64,000 nucleotides of DNA from Asterias amurensis (lineage: Eukaryota > Echinodermata > Asteroidea > Forcipulatida > Asteriidae): positions 1,426,001-1,490,000 of the forward strand of contig NC_092663.1 of the NCBI RefSeq assembly GCF_032118995.1, written 5' to 3'. Shown one piece after another: positions 41,625-51,935 of the stretch. Under the pieces are notes generated by a model. That model was not told the origin of the DNA. It saw only the letters and a list, made by a program, of their open reading frames with translations, and ran no database searches. The first letter of the stretch is position 1; each line of letters starts with the position of its first letter. Made by a program: the position numbers and the translations under genes.

Positions 41625-41790
41625 AATTCCTTTCTTACAACAAGGGTGTTTTTTCTTTCTTCATTTTCTCGCAACTTCGATGACCAATTGAGCTCAAACT
41701 TTCACATGTTTGTTACTTTCTGCATATGTTGAGATACACCAAGTTAGACCACTGGTCTTTGACAAAATTACCAATAGTGAACCTTCCCTT
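41625..41790. repeat. Right half of TTAA MITE family B
   Basis: ACAAGGGTGTTTTTTCTTTC, GCATATGTTGAGATACACCA and GGTCTTTGACAAAATTACCA match the right half of 9899-10269. Confidence 0.7.
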
Positions 41791-41879
41791 TAAAGAAAGT
41801 GCAGTGTTATATTAATCGCCACTACACGCAACCATGAAAAAAAATGGTGTGTTGACAAACAAAAGTTTCCCACTAAAAT

Positions 41880-43175
41880 TAACCTGAATCTTCAGACAAC
41901 ATTTCTTTTGAGTTTGTTGTAGGAACCCAAAACAAAAGGTTTCTGGGGAACCCCAAGAACAATCTACAAACCAAGTTTGAAGTTGATATGCCAAGTTTTT
42001 CTTTAGTTATCGCTCGAACGAAATTTCTTTTGTTTTAGCCATAATGACCTTTGAATTTGTTGAGGGTTCTAAAAAAAATAGACCTCTTGAGGAGTCGGTA
42101 TGCCAAGCTCTTGAGTTTTGCTCAGACCACTTTTTTTTTTTTTTTTTAGCCTTGACGACCTTTGAACTGAATTGTTGTAGGGGTTCAAAAACAATAGGCT
42201 TCTGGGGATCCCTAGACTAATCCATGAACCAAGTTTGGAGGTGATATGCCAAGTTTTACTTGAGTTATTGCTCAGACAACATTTCTTTTGTTTTAGTCAT
42301 AAAGACCTTTGAACTGCATTGTTGTAGGGGTTCAAAAACAATAGGCTTCTGGGGATCCCTAGACTAATCCATGAACCAAATTTGGAGTTGATATGCCTAG
42401 TTTTACTTGAGTTATTGCTCAGACAACATTTCTTTTGTTTTAGTCATGACGACCTTTGGACGGAATTGTTGTAAGTGTCCAAAAACAATATGCTTCTGGG
42501 GATCCCTAGACCAATACATGAACCAAGTTTGGAGTTGATATGCCAAGTTTTACTTGAGTTATTGCTCAGACAACATTTCTTTTGTTTTAGTCATGACGAC
42601 CTTTGTACGGAATTGTTGTAGGGGTTCAAAAACAATAGGCTTCTGGGGATCCCTAGACCAATCCATGAACCAAGTTTGGAGGTGATATGCCAAGTTTTAC
42701 TTGAGTTATTGCTCAGACAACATTTCTTTTGTTTTAGTCATAAAGACCTTTGAACTGAATTGTTGTAGGGGTTCAAAAACAATAGGCTTCTGGGGATCCC
42801 TAGACTAATCCATGAACCAAGTTTAGAGGTGATATGCCAAGTTTTACTGGAGTTATTGCTCAGACAACATTTCTTTTGTTTTAGTCATGACGACCTTTGG
42901 ACGGAATTGTTGTAGGCATCCTAAAAAATAGGCTTCTGGGGATCCCTAGACTAATCCATGAACCAAGTTTGGAGGTGATATGCCAAGTTTTACTTGAGTT
43001 ATTGCTCAGACAACATTTCTTTTGTTTTAGTCATAAAGACCTTTGAACTGAATTGTTGTAGGGGTTCAAAAACAATAGGCTTCTGGGGATCCCTAGACTA
43101 ATCCGTGAACCAAGTTTGGAGGTGATATGCCAAGTCCTTTTTGAGCTATCACTCGGACAACGAATCTGCACTTGC
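41880..43175. repeat. 148-bp satellite, about nine units
   Basis: Units share CAAGTTTGGAGGTGATATGC, CAGACAACATTTCTTTTGTT, TGTTGTAGGGGTTCAAAAAC and GGCTTCTGGGGATCCCTAGA, at spacings of 146-148 bp (for example 42179, 42327, 42475, 42623, 42769). The first two units are the most diverged. Short minus-strand frames are by-products. Confidence 0.9.
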
Positions 43176-43389
43176 ACAACCGCAAACAGTAGGATAAGGC
43201 AAATTCTATTATATGCCACTTTTGCTTGCTTCGCCGGCGGGGCATAAAAACATACCTGTGAAGTTTATTGACTGCACAAGGCAAAGGTACTCCCACTGAT
43301 GATCGGACACTTTCGCCTGTCTAGATTAGTTGATCTAGTAAATGAAAGAAGGTTTGACAAAAGTTGAACATACCAACAATATGTACAGA

Positions 43390-43620
43390 TATAAAAGAGC
43401 AAATTCATTTCAATCTAAAGACCATGTGAACCTTGTTTACAATAAGTGTGACCTTGTACATTCTCTGAGTATTCAGGCAGGCAAGATACTACACTGGTCT
43501 TTTGGGAAAGTTGACATTTTGTGTCATAATTTCCACATAAAACCAAGAGTTATGAAAGTAAAAGCTGGGAAAGTTTTTAGGTGTGCCCCCTTTCATCATA
43601 TCAAAAGTTGATAAGAATTA
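43390..43620 (+). repeat. Interspersed repeat, inverse copy of 37490-37735
   Basis: Shares CATAATTTCCACATAAAACC, AGGCAAGATACTACACTGGT and CATCATATCAAAAGTTGATA with the copy at 37490-37735 read on the minus strand. Confidence 0.65.
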
Positions 43621-43964
43621 GACAGTGCAATCTCACTGTTTGTGCTATGAAACTGGCTGTTGATAACTAGCGATGCGACCATGCTCTGTAGGTTGATTCC
43701 AACTAGTCAATATCATAGACCAACTATCGTTGACTAGACAGAGTTTAGACAAACTAAATCAAACTACGGTCAACAATAGTGCTTGCGCGAACTTGGCTCA
43801 CGACAATGTTATTTTTAAATACTAACTCTGGAACCTCCAAAGGTTCTCAAAATCAATACTGCATTAAAGAGGCACAAGAAATTGTTTTGATTACCTGCCT
43901 AAAGTAGTATTAAAAAGTCCACATTAATAAAAAGTTACCTGCTTGACGAAGTGAAGAAACGTCC
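43621..43964. other. No gene seen
   Basis: Spacer with an imperfect inverted pair around TTGACTAGACAGAG; nothing coding. Confidence 0.4.
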
Positions 43965-44150
43965 AGGCCTTATGCTTCACAGAGGCAACACAGACGATTG
44001 CTTCCATGCCCCATGGTCATTGCCTTGGTGCCATTAAAAAGCTCCAGCAGATATTAACAACATTCTGAGAGGGTGGCCTTTATCAAGGAGAAAATGCCTT
44101 GGTGCCCTCTTCTCTCAAAAATGAAGCATACAGGACTGCTCAGGTTTGAC
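43965..44150 (-). repeat. GGGCACCAAGGCA repeat, minus copy
   Basis: Read on the minus strand it shares AGGGCACCAAGGCATTTTCT, GGCACCAAGGCAATGACC and CTCTGTGAAGCATAAGGCCT with the two plus-strand units at 47205-47625. Confidence 0.7.
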
Positions 44151-44323
44151 GCCAGACAGCATGATGATTTTGAGTTTCAGAAATCTACAAGTTGATGTTT
44201 AGATTTCCTTTAAGACTATTGGCTGTAGATGCAAACAAAACAAAACAAAACAAAAGTGTAAGTTATTGTTACCATAAAAAAAGTTGTACTTTCCAGTAAA
44301 AACATAAACGATCATTTGTTCAC

Positions 44324-44697
44324 TTAAAGCCATTGGACCCTTTCGGTAAACAGTGTTGTCTAAGGCCCACACTTTGTGTACCACAACTTCTATGTCAAAT
44401 AACAATCCTGTGAAAATTTAGGCTCAATTGGTCATCGGAGTCGGGAGAAAACAACGGAAAACCCCACCCTTGTTTCCGCGCGTTTCGCCGTGTCATGACA
44501 TGTGTTTAAAATAAATCCGTAATTCTCGTTAACGTGAATTTATATTGTTTTGCTGTTTTCTCAAAAAGTAAAGCATTTCATGGAATAATATTTCAAGAGA
44601 AGTCTTTCACCATTGCCTTCTGTAAACCCTGTAAGTTATTTGTAAATCTGTGAACTTTTTTTTTTTTTTCTGAACCGAAAGTGTCCAATGGCTTTAA
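44324..44697. mobile_element. TTAA-flanked MITE, family E (GCCATTGGAC)
   Basis: Left TTAAAGCCATTGGACCCTTT and right AAAGTGTCCAATGGCTTTAA are inverse ends carrying TTAA. The core of about 330 bp is non-coding and includes a T-run. Confidence 0.8.
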
Positions 44698-45001
44698 AGG
44701 CGGCGGACACTATTAGTAATTACTCAATAATTATTAGCATAAAACCCGGTAACAAATAATGTGGAGCTGTTGATAGTATAAAAAAACTGTGAGAAACGGC
44801 TCTTTCTGAAGTAACATTGTTTTCGAGAAAGAAGTAATTTTCCACGCATGACAAGGGTGTTTTTTATTTCATTATTATCTTGTGACTTCAAAGACCAATG
44901 GAGCTCAAATTTTCGCAGGTTTGTTATGATGCGTGTGTTGATACCACACCAAGTGAGAAGACTGGTCTTTGACAATTACCAATAGTGTCCAATGTCTTTA
45001 A
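44694..45001. mobile_element. TTAA-flanked MITE, family B, copy 2
   Basis: Abuts family E directly, sharing its TTAA. Ends AAAGGCGGCGGACACTATTA and CCAATAGTGTCCAATGTCTTTA, inner GTAATTTTCCACGCATGACA. Confidence 0.85.
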
Positions 45002-45167
45002 AACAACCCCCTACATGTACATGCCTTCCCTCCCCCAATGAACAGCTGTCCAGAAATGAAGATCCAAAAGGTTGTTGGCTTTTGCACAGGGCTCAAAATC
45101 TTTCAAACACTGCATGTAACACTTTTATCTGAGTTGAACCCATGTACAACTGCTGAAGCAACCAGGG

Positions 45168-45358
45168 CCCAACTTCATTAAACCTGTAAGCACCAAATCT
45201 TGCTAAGCACAAAATATCTTTCGCTAAGCAGGAACAGCTTACCAGCCAAACTTACATTGAGCTTGCATAGTTAATGCTGGTGCCCCACTCAAATTTGGCT
45301 CAGTAAAGAATTTGTCACGCAGTGATTTCTGTTTAATAGCTTAATGAACTTGGGCCCA
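45168..45358. repeat. GGGCCC interspersed repeat, near-complete copy
   Basis: AGGGCCCAACTTCATTAAAC to TTAATGAACTTGGGCCC; the ends are inverse copies and the inner blocks (GCTTACCAGCCAAACTTACA) are preserved. Confidence 0.8.
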
Positions 45359-45359
45359 G

Positions 45360-45550
45360 AATGATGTGTGTTTGCACTGTACACTCAGTACTCCCCCCCC
45401 CCCCCCCCCCCCCCCCCCCGAGTCCTGTGACAATAATCACATGCCGGTCACTTTGGAGTACACACTGCGTATTACTCAGGTTTGAACGACACCTGTGATG
45501 TTTCACACCCTTGACCTTTGCAATTCTAGAGCAGTGTCTTACCAACTATA
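45360..45550 (-). repeat. tRNA-derived SINE, minus copy, with a poly(C) tract
   Basis: The minus strand starts with TATAGTTGGTAAGACACTGC and TCTAGAATTGCAAAGGTC (tRNA-like) and continues into TCACAGGACTCG and ACTGAGTGTACAGTGC. On the plus strand a run of about 28 C (45392-45419) interrupts the body. Confidence 0.7.
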
Positions 45551-45555
45551 GGATT

Positions 45556-45715
45556 TGAACTGCCTCTATAGCTACCGCGCAATCTAGGTTGCAAGGTTGT
45601 GGGTTCGGATCACACCCGAGTAATATAAATATGCCTGTGATTTTTTTCACAGAACTTGGGAAAGTACTGAGTATACAGTGCTTACACACATCGGTGTAAG
45701 GGTAAAACCAAAAGT
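45556..45715 (+). repeat. tRNA-derived SINE, plus copy, head-to-head with the previous one
   Basis: GGTTGCAAGGTTGTGGGTTC, CACACCCGAGTAATA, TGCCTGTGATTTTTTTCACA, GGGAAAGTACTGAGTATACA. Same family as 45360-45550, opposite orientation. Confidence 0.7.
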
Positions 45716-45830
45716 TAATACACTTTTACAGTTAACTCCTTTCAAATTTGGGACAAAACCTTGATGATGCAAACCTCTTCAAATTGCTTTAAGGGTATGA
45801 ACAATGATGAACGGTTTGAAAGAAATTTAC

Positions 45831-45895
45831 CTTTTACTGGAGAGTAAAGCTCTTCTATTTTAGTCCCCAGTCCTGGATGACGGTAATATGCCTCC
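45831..45895 (-). CDS. Candidate 65-bp exon, unknown gene
   Basis: Bounded by TTATTTGCAG and GTAAATTTC on the minus strand. One frame is open (EAYYRHPGLGTKIEELYSPVK), entering in phase 2 and leaving in phase 1. The exit phase suits the Rab exon at 40194, but the P-loop exon would still have to lie between, so membership of the Rab gene is unproven. Confidence 0.3.
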
Positions 45896-46434
45896 CTGCA
45901 AATAAACATAATTTACATTTCATTGCAATCAGACGATTTATATAAAAGGAAGTTTTGTACACTCTTAAACTAAAACAATCCAGCTTCAAAGGTTAAAAAG
46001 CTCACACTACAATGTACTCTATCAGTGTTGTCTGCTGTTGTGCGTATGCCGTTAAATAAATTTGCATGCAAGAGCCAAGACATAAATGTATGTAATTCTT
46101 GGTCACCGTATCTTGAATGCACAGCATTAACATGCAAACGCAATGCAAGATATGCGCGTCAAGCTTCTTGCATACGCAGGAAGACTGTGAAAATATGTTC
46201 AAAAACAGGAGTTTTTTAATTTGGAAGCTGCATTATTTCACAAAATGACGGAGTGTTGAGGAACATATGACGACCAAAACCCACCGCAGACAAATGTATA
46301 CTGCCAAGAAATGTGAATCTGTTGAAATAATTTATGAAGCTTTTAAATGTTTCTGCCCCAGAAATGACCCCTTATATCCAGGATGCACTGTAGTTCAAAA
46401 CAAAATTGTAAGGCCGCGGCCAGGGCTAGTCTTC

Positions 46435-46620
46435 GGCTCTGCTAAGCACAAATGTCTGCTAAGCACAAATGTCTGCTAAGCACAAACGAGCAGGGAACAA
46501 GTCACCAACTGTGCACAAAGTATGGTATTTTGGCTGATGGTAACCTCTTTCCACTACAAAGCAAGATTGTTTTGAGCTTAGCTGATTTTTGTGTTTGAGC
46601 CTTAATGCAGCTCTATCAAT
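46435..46620. repeat. GGGCCC interspersed repeat with a tripled block
   Basis: The word CTGCTAAGCACAAA occurs three times in a row (46438-46489), followed by the decayed remainder of the element (TTTGGCTGATGGTAACCTCT). Confidence 0.6.
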
Positions 46621-46675
46621 ATAGTGGCCTCCGATCTCCGTTTTAAAAAAGCAAGTTCTCTATAAATAACCTTAC

Positions 46676-46754
46676 CTGCGGTTAGTGAAGGCATGTTTTG
46701 TAAGGTAGACTGCTTGATGAGATTTGGGTCACAGGAATCTACTTCTTGCATGAC
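46676..46754 (-). CDS. Candidate 79-bp exon, unknown gene
   Basis: Bounded by TTTACCCATCCAG and GTAAGG on the minus strand, open in one frame (VMQEVDSCDPNLIKQSTL...), phase 0 in and phase 1 out. It does not join the 45831-45895 exon in frame directly. The left edge of the segmental duplication falls inside it. Confidence 0.3.
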
Positions 46755-47204
46755 CTGGATGGGTAAACAGAAACAAACCCTGTCGCGTTATTGTAAGACA
46801 CTTAGTTAAGCCGAGTGAGTTTAATACTTCCTCAAACATGGCAATACTGTTATGAAACTTGCATTTTAATTTCATACGGGAAGCTAATAGACCCTTCCCA
46901 TGAAATATGTAAATTGCACATAGCGCGTGCGCCCTAACGTTTTGGTTGGCAAAATGAGGGAACATCGCGCTGTTTTGTACACTGGTAATGGCTGTGTGAC
47001 GCAGACGCCTTTGCGCGTCTGCTTAGTGCACAACTCTATGGCTTTTGCCAACCAACAGGGTCTGTACGCATGCGTGAATGTAATTAGCATCTTTCATGGG
47101 AAGGGTCCATTGGATACTATATGGTCCCTTGAAAGGTAAACAAAAAATGACTTGTATTTTTGGTTTGCGGTGTAATCTTGCAGGGTATATCAATATGTCC
47201 AGAC

Positions 47205-47625
47205 CTGTGTGCTTCGTTTTGAAAGGGCATTTTCCCCTGCACAAAAGGCACCCTTCATGCATGAGGAAATTGTACAATTCTACTGCCAGTATTTCAAGGG
47301 CACCAAGGCAATGATCAGGGCAGGGGAAAGGGAGGCAATTGCCTTCATTGCCCCTGTGAAATATCTTGCCTGTCGATGTATGTCGGTTGTTGTTACGATG
47401 CGTGCTTTTTTTTTTTAAACAAATGCTACACAGGCTTTAATTTAAGTATGCTTCGTTTTTGAAAGGGCAAGGGCACCAAGGCATTTTCTTTTTGGTAAAG
47501 GGCACCCTATGATGAAATTGCAAATTTCTACTGTAGCATTTCAAGGGCACCAAGGCAATGGCCAGGGGACACGGAGGCAATCGGCTTTCATTGCCTCCGT
47601 GAAGTATCAGGCCTGAGTTATTGAA
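47205..47625 (+). repeat. GGGCACCAAGGCA repeat, two tandem units
   Basis: Units at 47205-47370 and 47450-47625 share GCTTCGTTTTTGAAAGGGCA, TTTCAAGGGCACCAAGGCAA and GGAGGCAAT. Both also occur in copy B at 59440-59605 and 59828-60000. Confidence 0.75.
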
Positions 47626-49208
47626 ATTGATCAAGGAACTTAACTAACCCCCAAAAGCAAATAATTTAGGCTTATTTCCATTTAGGTCCCTACAAAAAAA
47701 AACCGGCAAGAAACATCAACAAGAAATGGAAATAACAAAAACAGACAAACCTAGCATTTTTTTAGCAAGCAAGGCCAGAAGAAGAGCAAAAGGGAAGCAA
47801 GAAGAGCAAGAAAACACAAACAAAAATAACAAAGTATCCAACATAAATTACCTACATGGATTTTTCGTCAAATTGCGTAGTTTTTGGAAGAGATAATCTT
47901 TAATAATGTAAGAATCCAATACCAAGTCCTCCCTCTCGTCACAGTTTAACCGCACATGGAGATACAGTACAATGTTATGACGTGCTTTTCCTACCCCTGC
48001 CGATAGGTGGCGCTCGACCCAATTTCAACTGAACAGACATGCGTTTTTAAAAGTGCCGCCGGGTGCCAAAACATCGCAAATTTCTTCAAACATTGTTGAT
48101 GAAAATCATTTTCAGCACAATAATTCCTAGGACAAGAACATTTTCAACTTACCACAACCACCACACTTTTGGGGGCTTTCATCCTCGGAACTGCGGTAAA
48201 TACCTGACTTTGTTTCAGGAAAATTTATGGAGACTTTTATCCGGCGTCCATTTTTCTTCGTAAAAAAGCATGGTTGGCTGTTTTCAACAGCGCACGCGCG
48301 GGGGAGCTCGCCCCTGGATATCAAGGGTAGTTCAGATTGCATGAAAAAACAAGTTCCGGGGCTGTCTAAGCAAAACTAGTTGGTAAGCATAAAAATTAAG
48401 TGTTGTCTCTAGAAAGGAGCTGATTAATTTTATGCGACCAAGATCAAAGAAAACAGTACAATAGCTAGCAAGATACAATATTGTGTAGCCTACAGTTTTT
48501 TTATAGCACTGGTGGTGACATGCTACTCGTTTTTTCATACCAGAAAATAGGCTGGGCACTCCTCGTATTGGACAGAGCAGAGATACCATTAGTTTGAGGG
48601 GGTGAGCAGAGCTTCCCACACCAGCGACAGATAACACTGCTCTTTATTAAAGACAATAATAATACCCCTTTCTAGAGAATGGAAGATCGGACGAATGGGG
48701 AGGGGGGGGGGGGTCTCGTTGAATTTGCACAATCTTACCTATATAACACGAAAGGGTAATATAAAATAAAGTTTACAATTAGCTCAGTTTTTAGCCGTTT
48801 CTAGTGAGTGAAACCCCCATCCACCCTCCAGGTTTGTTTATTGTTTGTGCCCTGAAGGAAAACAACATCGTGCCCACTGCATTGTCTACTAAAAAAACCT
48901 AGAGGGCGCTTTTATTTTTAGATAATAATCAAGGATGATCAGTACCTGTATCGGAAAGAGTAGGTCCTTGTTCTACAAACTGAAGCAAAGGGTACTATTA
49001 AAAGTACCGGAAAGTTTACTCCAAACATTGAATAACAGTTTGAAAAACGATAATAAACAATGTCTGTTTGTTTCTGTTTTCTTTTTTAGAGCAATAGGTT
49101 TTTATTTTAGTGGGGGAAAAAAAACTTGCCTAGAAGTGAGGGCGAAAAAAAAAAATCCTACAATACCAGGGGAAAATGTTTCTCTAAAAATAGAAAATTC
49201 TGTTCAAG
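47626..49208. other. Non-coding part of duplicated segment A
   Basis: No gene is visible. It holds a CTCF-like CCGATAGGTGGCGC (47999-48012), an ACCTAGAGGGCGC word near 48900, and G-run and A-run tracts that differ in length from copy B. Confidence 0.5.
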
Positions 49209-49330
49209 GACTTCGCCCAATTTCATAGAGCTGCTAAGCATTTTGCTTGGTATAAAATTTCTTCCTTGATCAGAACAGGATTACCAACCCAATTTCCATG
49301 TGTTTCCTATTGCTTGTTAGGGTCCCTTGT
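49209..49330. repeat. GGGCCC interspersed repeat fragment (copy A)
   Basis: GCCCAATTTCATAGAGCTGC, AAATTTCTTCCTTGATCAGA and AGGATTACCAACCCAATTTC resemble 41406-41500. The same fragment is at 61601 onward in copy B. Confidence 0.65.
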
Positions 49331-50103
49331 TATTGTAGCCTGATTGTACAATTTATAAAATAAAATGTACCTTGCGTGAAAGGACAACAATATTGTTCCT
49401 ACTGTACAAGTTCTCTTGCAAAATCTTGTTAAACATTGCTACATTTTACAACCATGCAAAAATTAAGCAAGGGACCCCAGTTAAACTGCTGTCGTGTGAA
49501 TAGCACTTCAGTACACGATATTATTGACTGACTACAGATACTTTTTTTTACGGAAATCAAAACGCCTCGATGTACAGGTTGCAATTTTCTCTGTCCGTGG
49601 TCCATGGTAAGCGAACATTACGCTGTGGACGGGGTAAGGCATACATTAACTTTAATAAACCAACCCACATCAGCCACAATGACCACAACAGAAACAGCCG
49701 CAATGTGATTTGTGTTTAAAGCCACAGTATAATTTTTTCCCGACCAAGGTTATCTCTTCGCACCGAAATGACAAACCTTGGATAACTCCAGAACTGAAAT
49801 CCCTCATCATTAGAAGACAAAAGGCTTTCTCCAGCGGTAAACTGTTGTTATGGCGCATGATCCGTAACAAAACCATTCGACTTATTAAACATGCTAAACG
49901 AGTGTTCTACAATTCCAGTGTTGGTAAACTAAAAAAACTTAACCCGCGTCAATGGCATCAACATATCAAGAAACTGCAAGAGAAGCTTTACTCTACCTGG
50001 ACCTTCAACAGAGTCTACTGCAAATAGTATCAATCATCAATTCATATCAGCAGCTCATGATATCCCAAAACTTGATCTCAGCTGCCTACCTGCCTACCTT
50101 CCA

Positions 50104-51558
50104 ATGACATCATCACCACCATCTGTTTCTCCACATGACGTTTTCAAGAAACTCAAAAAATTAAACATCAACAAGAGTGGCGGACCGGACCTTTTCCCGC
50201 CACGTGTGATTAAAGAATTCTCATATGAACTAAGCTTTCCTCTCTGCCAAATAATCAACTGTTCGCTCCAGGAGGGCATTGTACCGGACATTTGGAAAAG
50301 GGCATTTGTTGTACCCGTCCCTAAGTGCAATCCCCCTACTATTGACAATCTGCGTCCTATTTCACTCACATGTTTGTTTTCTAAAGTTTTTGAGGATTTT
50401 GTTGTAAATTGGATCATAGATGATATCAAAAATTCCATTGATTCTTATCAATTTGGGTCCCTCAAAGGACTTTCTACAACTCATTGTTTGGTCAAATTGT
50501 TAGATAATATTTTTAAGGGAACTGATAGACCCCAACATTCTGCTGTTTTAGTAGCTACTGATTTTTCAAAAGCTTTTGACAGGGTAAGTCATCAGATTGT
50601 TGTTGAAAAGTTTCTTAACCTTGGCGTTCGTACTTCAATTATTCCATGGGTATGTAGTTTTTTAACAAACAGAAGTCAAGCTGTTCGATATGATGGTAGT
50701 ATTTCCAGCTGGGAACCAACCAATGCTGGGGTCCCCCAGGGTACTAAACTAGGGCCGGTGGCTTTTTTAGCAATAATAAATGACTTTGTTTCTGGCACTC
50801 CTGAGGTTTCCCACTACAAATACGTAGATGATATGTCGTTGGCTCAAACATATCGTAATAATGACCAAACAAGTCTAATGCAACAGCAGCTCGACTGTTT
50901 GCATTCCTGGTCATTAAAAAATCACATGCGACTCAACCCCAAAAAATGTCAAGTCATGATTTCTTGCTTCCAAAGACACCAACCTGCTAAGCCCATTTTT
51001 CAAATTGGTAATAACGTCATCAATCAAACGAACTGTGTTAAGCTTCTGGGCATTCATATACAAGAAAACCCTAAATGGGATACTCAGGTTGATTACATGT
51101 GTAAAGCCTTCAACAAAAAACTTTACTTCTTACGTCAACTTAAACGATGTAACATTCCTGTTAATGACTTGAGAACAGTGTATTTGCAATATGTTCGACC
51201 AACTCTTGAATACGCCTCACCTGCCTGGTTTTGTGGTCTTACCAAAGTCCAAAGAGAGTGCCTCGAGAAAATGCAACGAAAGGCATTCCGTATCATACTT
51301 ACTTGGGATTTTTGTAAATTTAAATCTTATGCTGATATTTGTGTGGTGCTTAACATTCCGCCCCTCACTGAAAGACTTGAACAGCTCTCTTTGAACTTTG
51401 GTAATTCGCTCCTGTCCTCAAGCAAGCATAGAGAGTGGCTGCCTCCTGCAAGGAATAATAACCTTAGGAATTCCGACTCTTTGTCTAGTATTAGGTGCAG
51501 AACCAACCGATACAGGTCTAGCCCCATTCCCTACCTCACCAGTATTTTGAACATGTAA
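50104..51558 (+). CDS. LINE ORF2 reverse transcriptase, open, 484 codons
   Basis: A non-LTR retrotransposon reverse transcriptase lacking its N-terminal endonuclease. Visible blocks: NKSGGPDLFPPRVIKEF, LRPISLTCLFSKVFEDF (RT block 2), VLVATDFSKAFDRV (catalytic aspartate block), GVPQGTKLGP, YVDD at residues 240-243 (the YxDD/FADD active site), the thumb-like region (LNPKKCQVM, KLLGIHI) and the C-terminal LEYASPAWFCGLTKVQRECL. The frame has no stop across the domain, suggesting a young insertion. It depends on upstream sequence that is truncated, so the element should not be mobile by itself. The same family left the fragment at 20027-20610. Confidence 0.9.
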   Translation: MTSSPPSVSPHDVFKKLKKLNINKSGGPDLFPPRVIKEFSYELSFPLCQIINCSLQEGIVPDIWKRAFVVPVPKCNPPTIDNLRPISLTCLFSKVFEDFVVNWIIDDIKNSIDSYQFGSLKGLSTTHCLVKLLDNIFKGTDRPQHSAVLVATDFSKAFDRVSHQIVVEKFLNLGVRTSIIPWVCSFLTNRSQAVRYDGSISSWEPTNAGVPQGTKLGPVAFLAIINDFVSGTPEVSHYKYVDDMSLAQTYRNNDQTSLMQQQLDCLHSWSLKNHMRLNPKKCQVMISCFQRHQPAKPIFQIGNNVINQTNCVKLLGIHIQENPKWDTQVDYMCKAFNKKLYFLRQLKRCNIPVNDLRTVYLQYVRPTLEYASPAWFCGLTKVQRECLEKMQRKAFRIILTWDFCKFKSYADICVVLNIPPLTERLEQLSLNFGNSLLSSSKHREWLPPARNNNLRNSDSLSSIRCRTNRYRSSPIPYLTSILNM

Positions 51559-51687
51559 CACACTTTGGCAGGCCTCATATTTTTACCATCGATTTTATTC
51601 CCAGTTTTTTTCCTTTTTGCGTGTGTGTGTTTGGTTTTTTGTTAGTGTGTTTTTTATGTGTTTGTTTGTCTGGTTGAGTGTTTGCTT

Positions 51688-51744
51688 GTTTGTGTTTGTT
51701 TGTTTGTTTGTTTGTTTGTTTGTTTGTTTGTTTGTCTGTCTGTT

Positions 51745-51815
<71 letters not shown>

Positions 51816-51935
51816 TTTGTTTGTTTGTTTGTTTGTTTGTTTGTTTGTTTGTTTGTTTGTTTGTTTGTTTGTTTGTTTGCTTGCTTGCTTGCTTGCTTGT
51901 TTGTTTGTTTGTTTGTTTGTTGGGGGGGGGGGTTG
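51688..51935. repeat. (TTTG)n/(TCTG)n tetranucleotide microsatellite
   Basis: About 60 tetranucleotide repeats in blocks TTTG, TCTG, TTTG, TTGC, TTTG, followed by a G-run. It lies in the 3' region of the LINE. All three plus-strand frames are open over it, giving false cysteine-rich open frames. Confidence 0.95.

Noticed and set aside
43256-43316. Possible 61-bp minus-strand exon for the Rab gene (ACAG acceptor, GTATG donor)
   Set aside because: It is open in two frames, encodes no P-loop, and its phases do not connect with the neighbouring exons.
43981-44150. Minus-strand exon ending at a CAG/GTAACT donor near 43937
   Set aside because: The sequence is a copy of the GGGCACCAAGGCA interspersed repeat, also found at 47205-47625.
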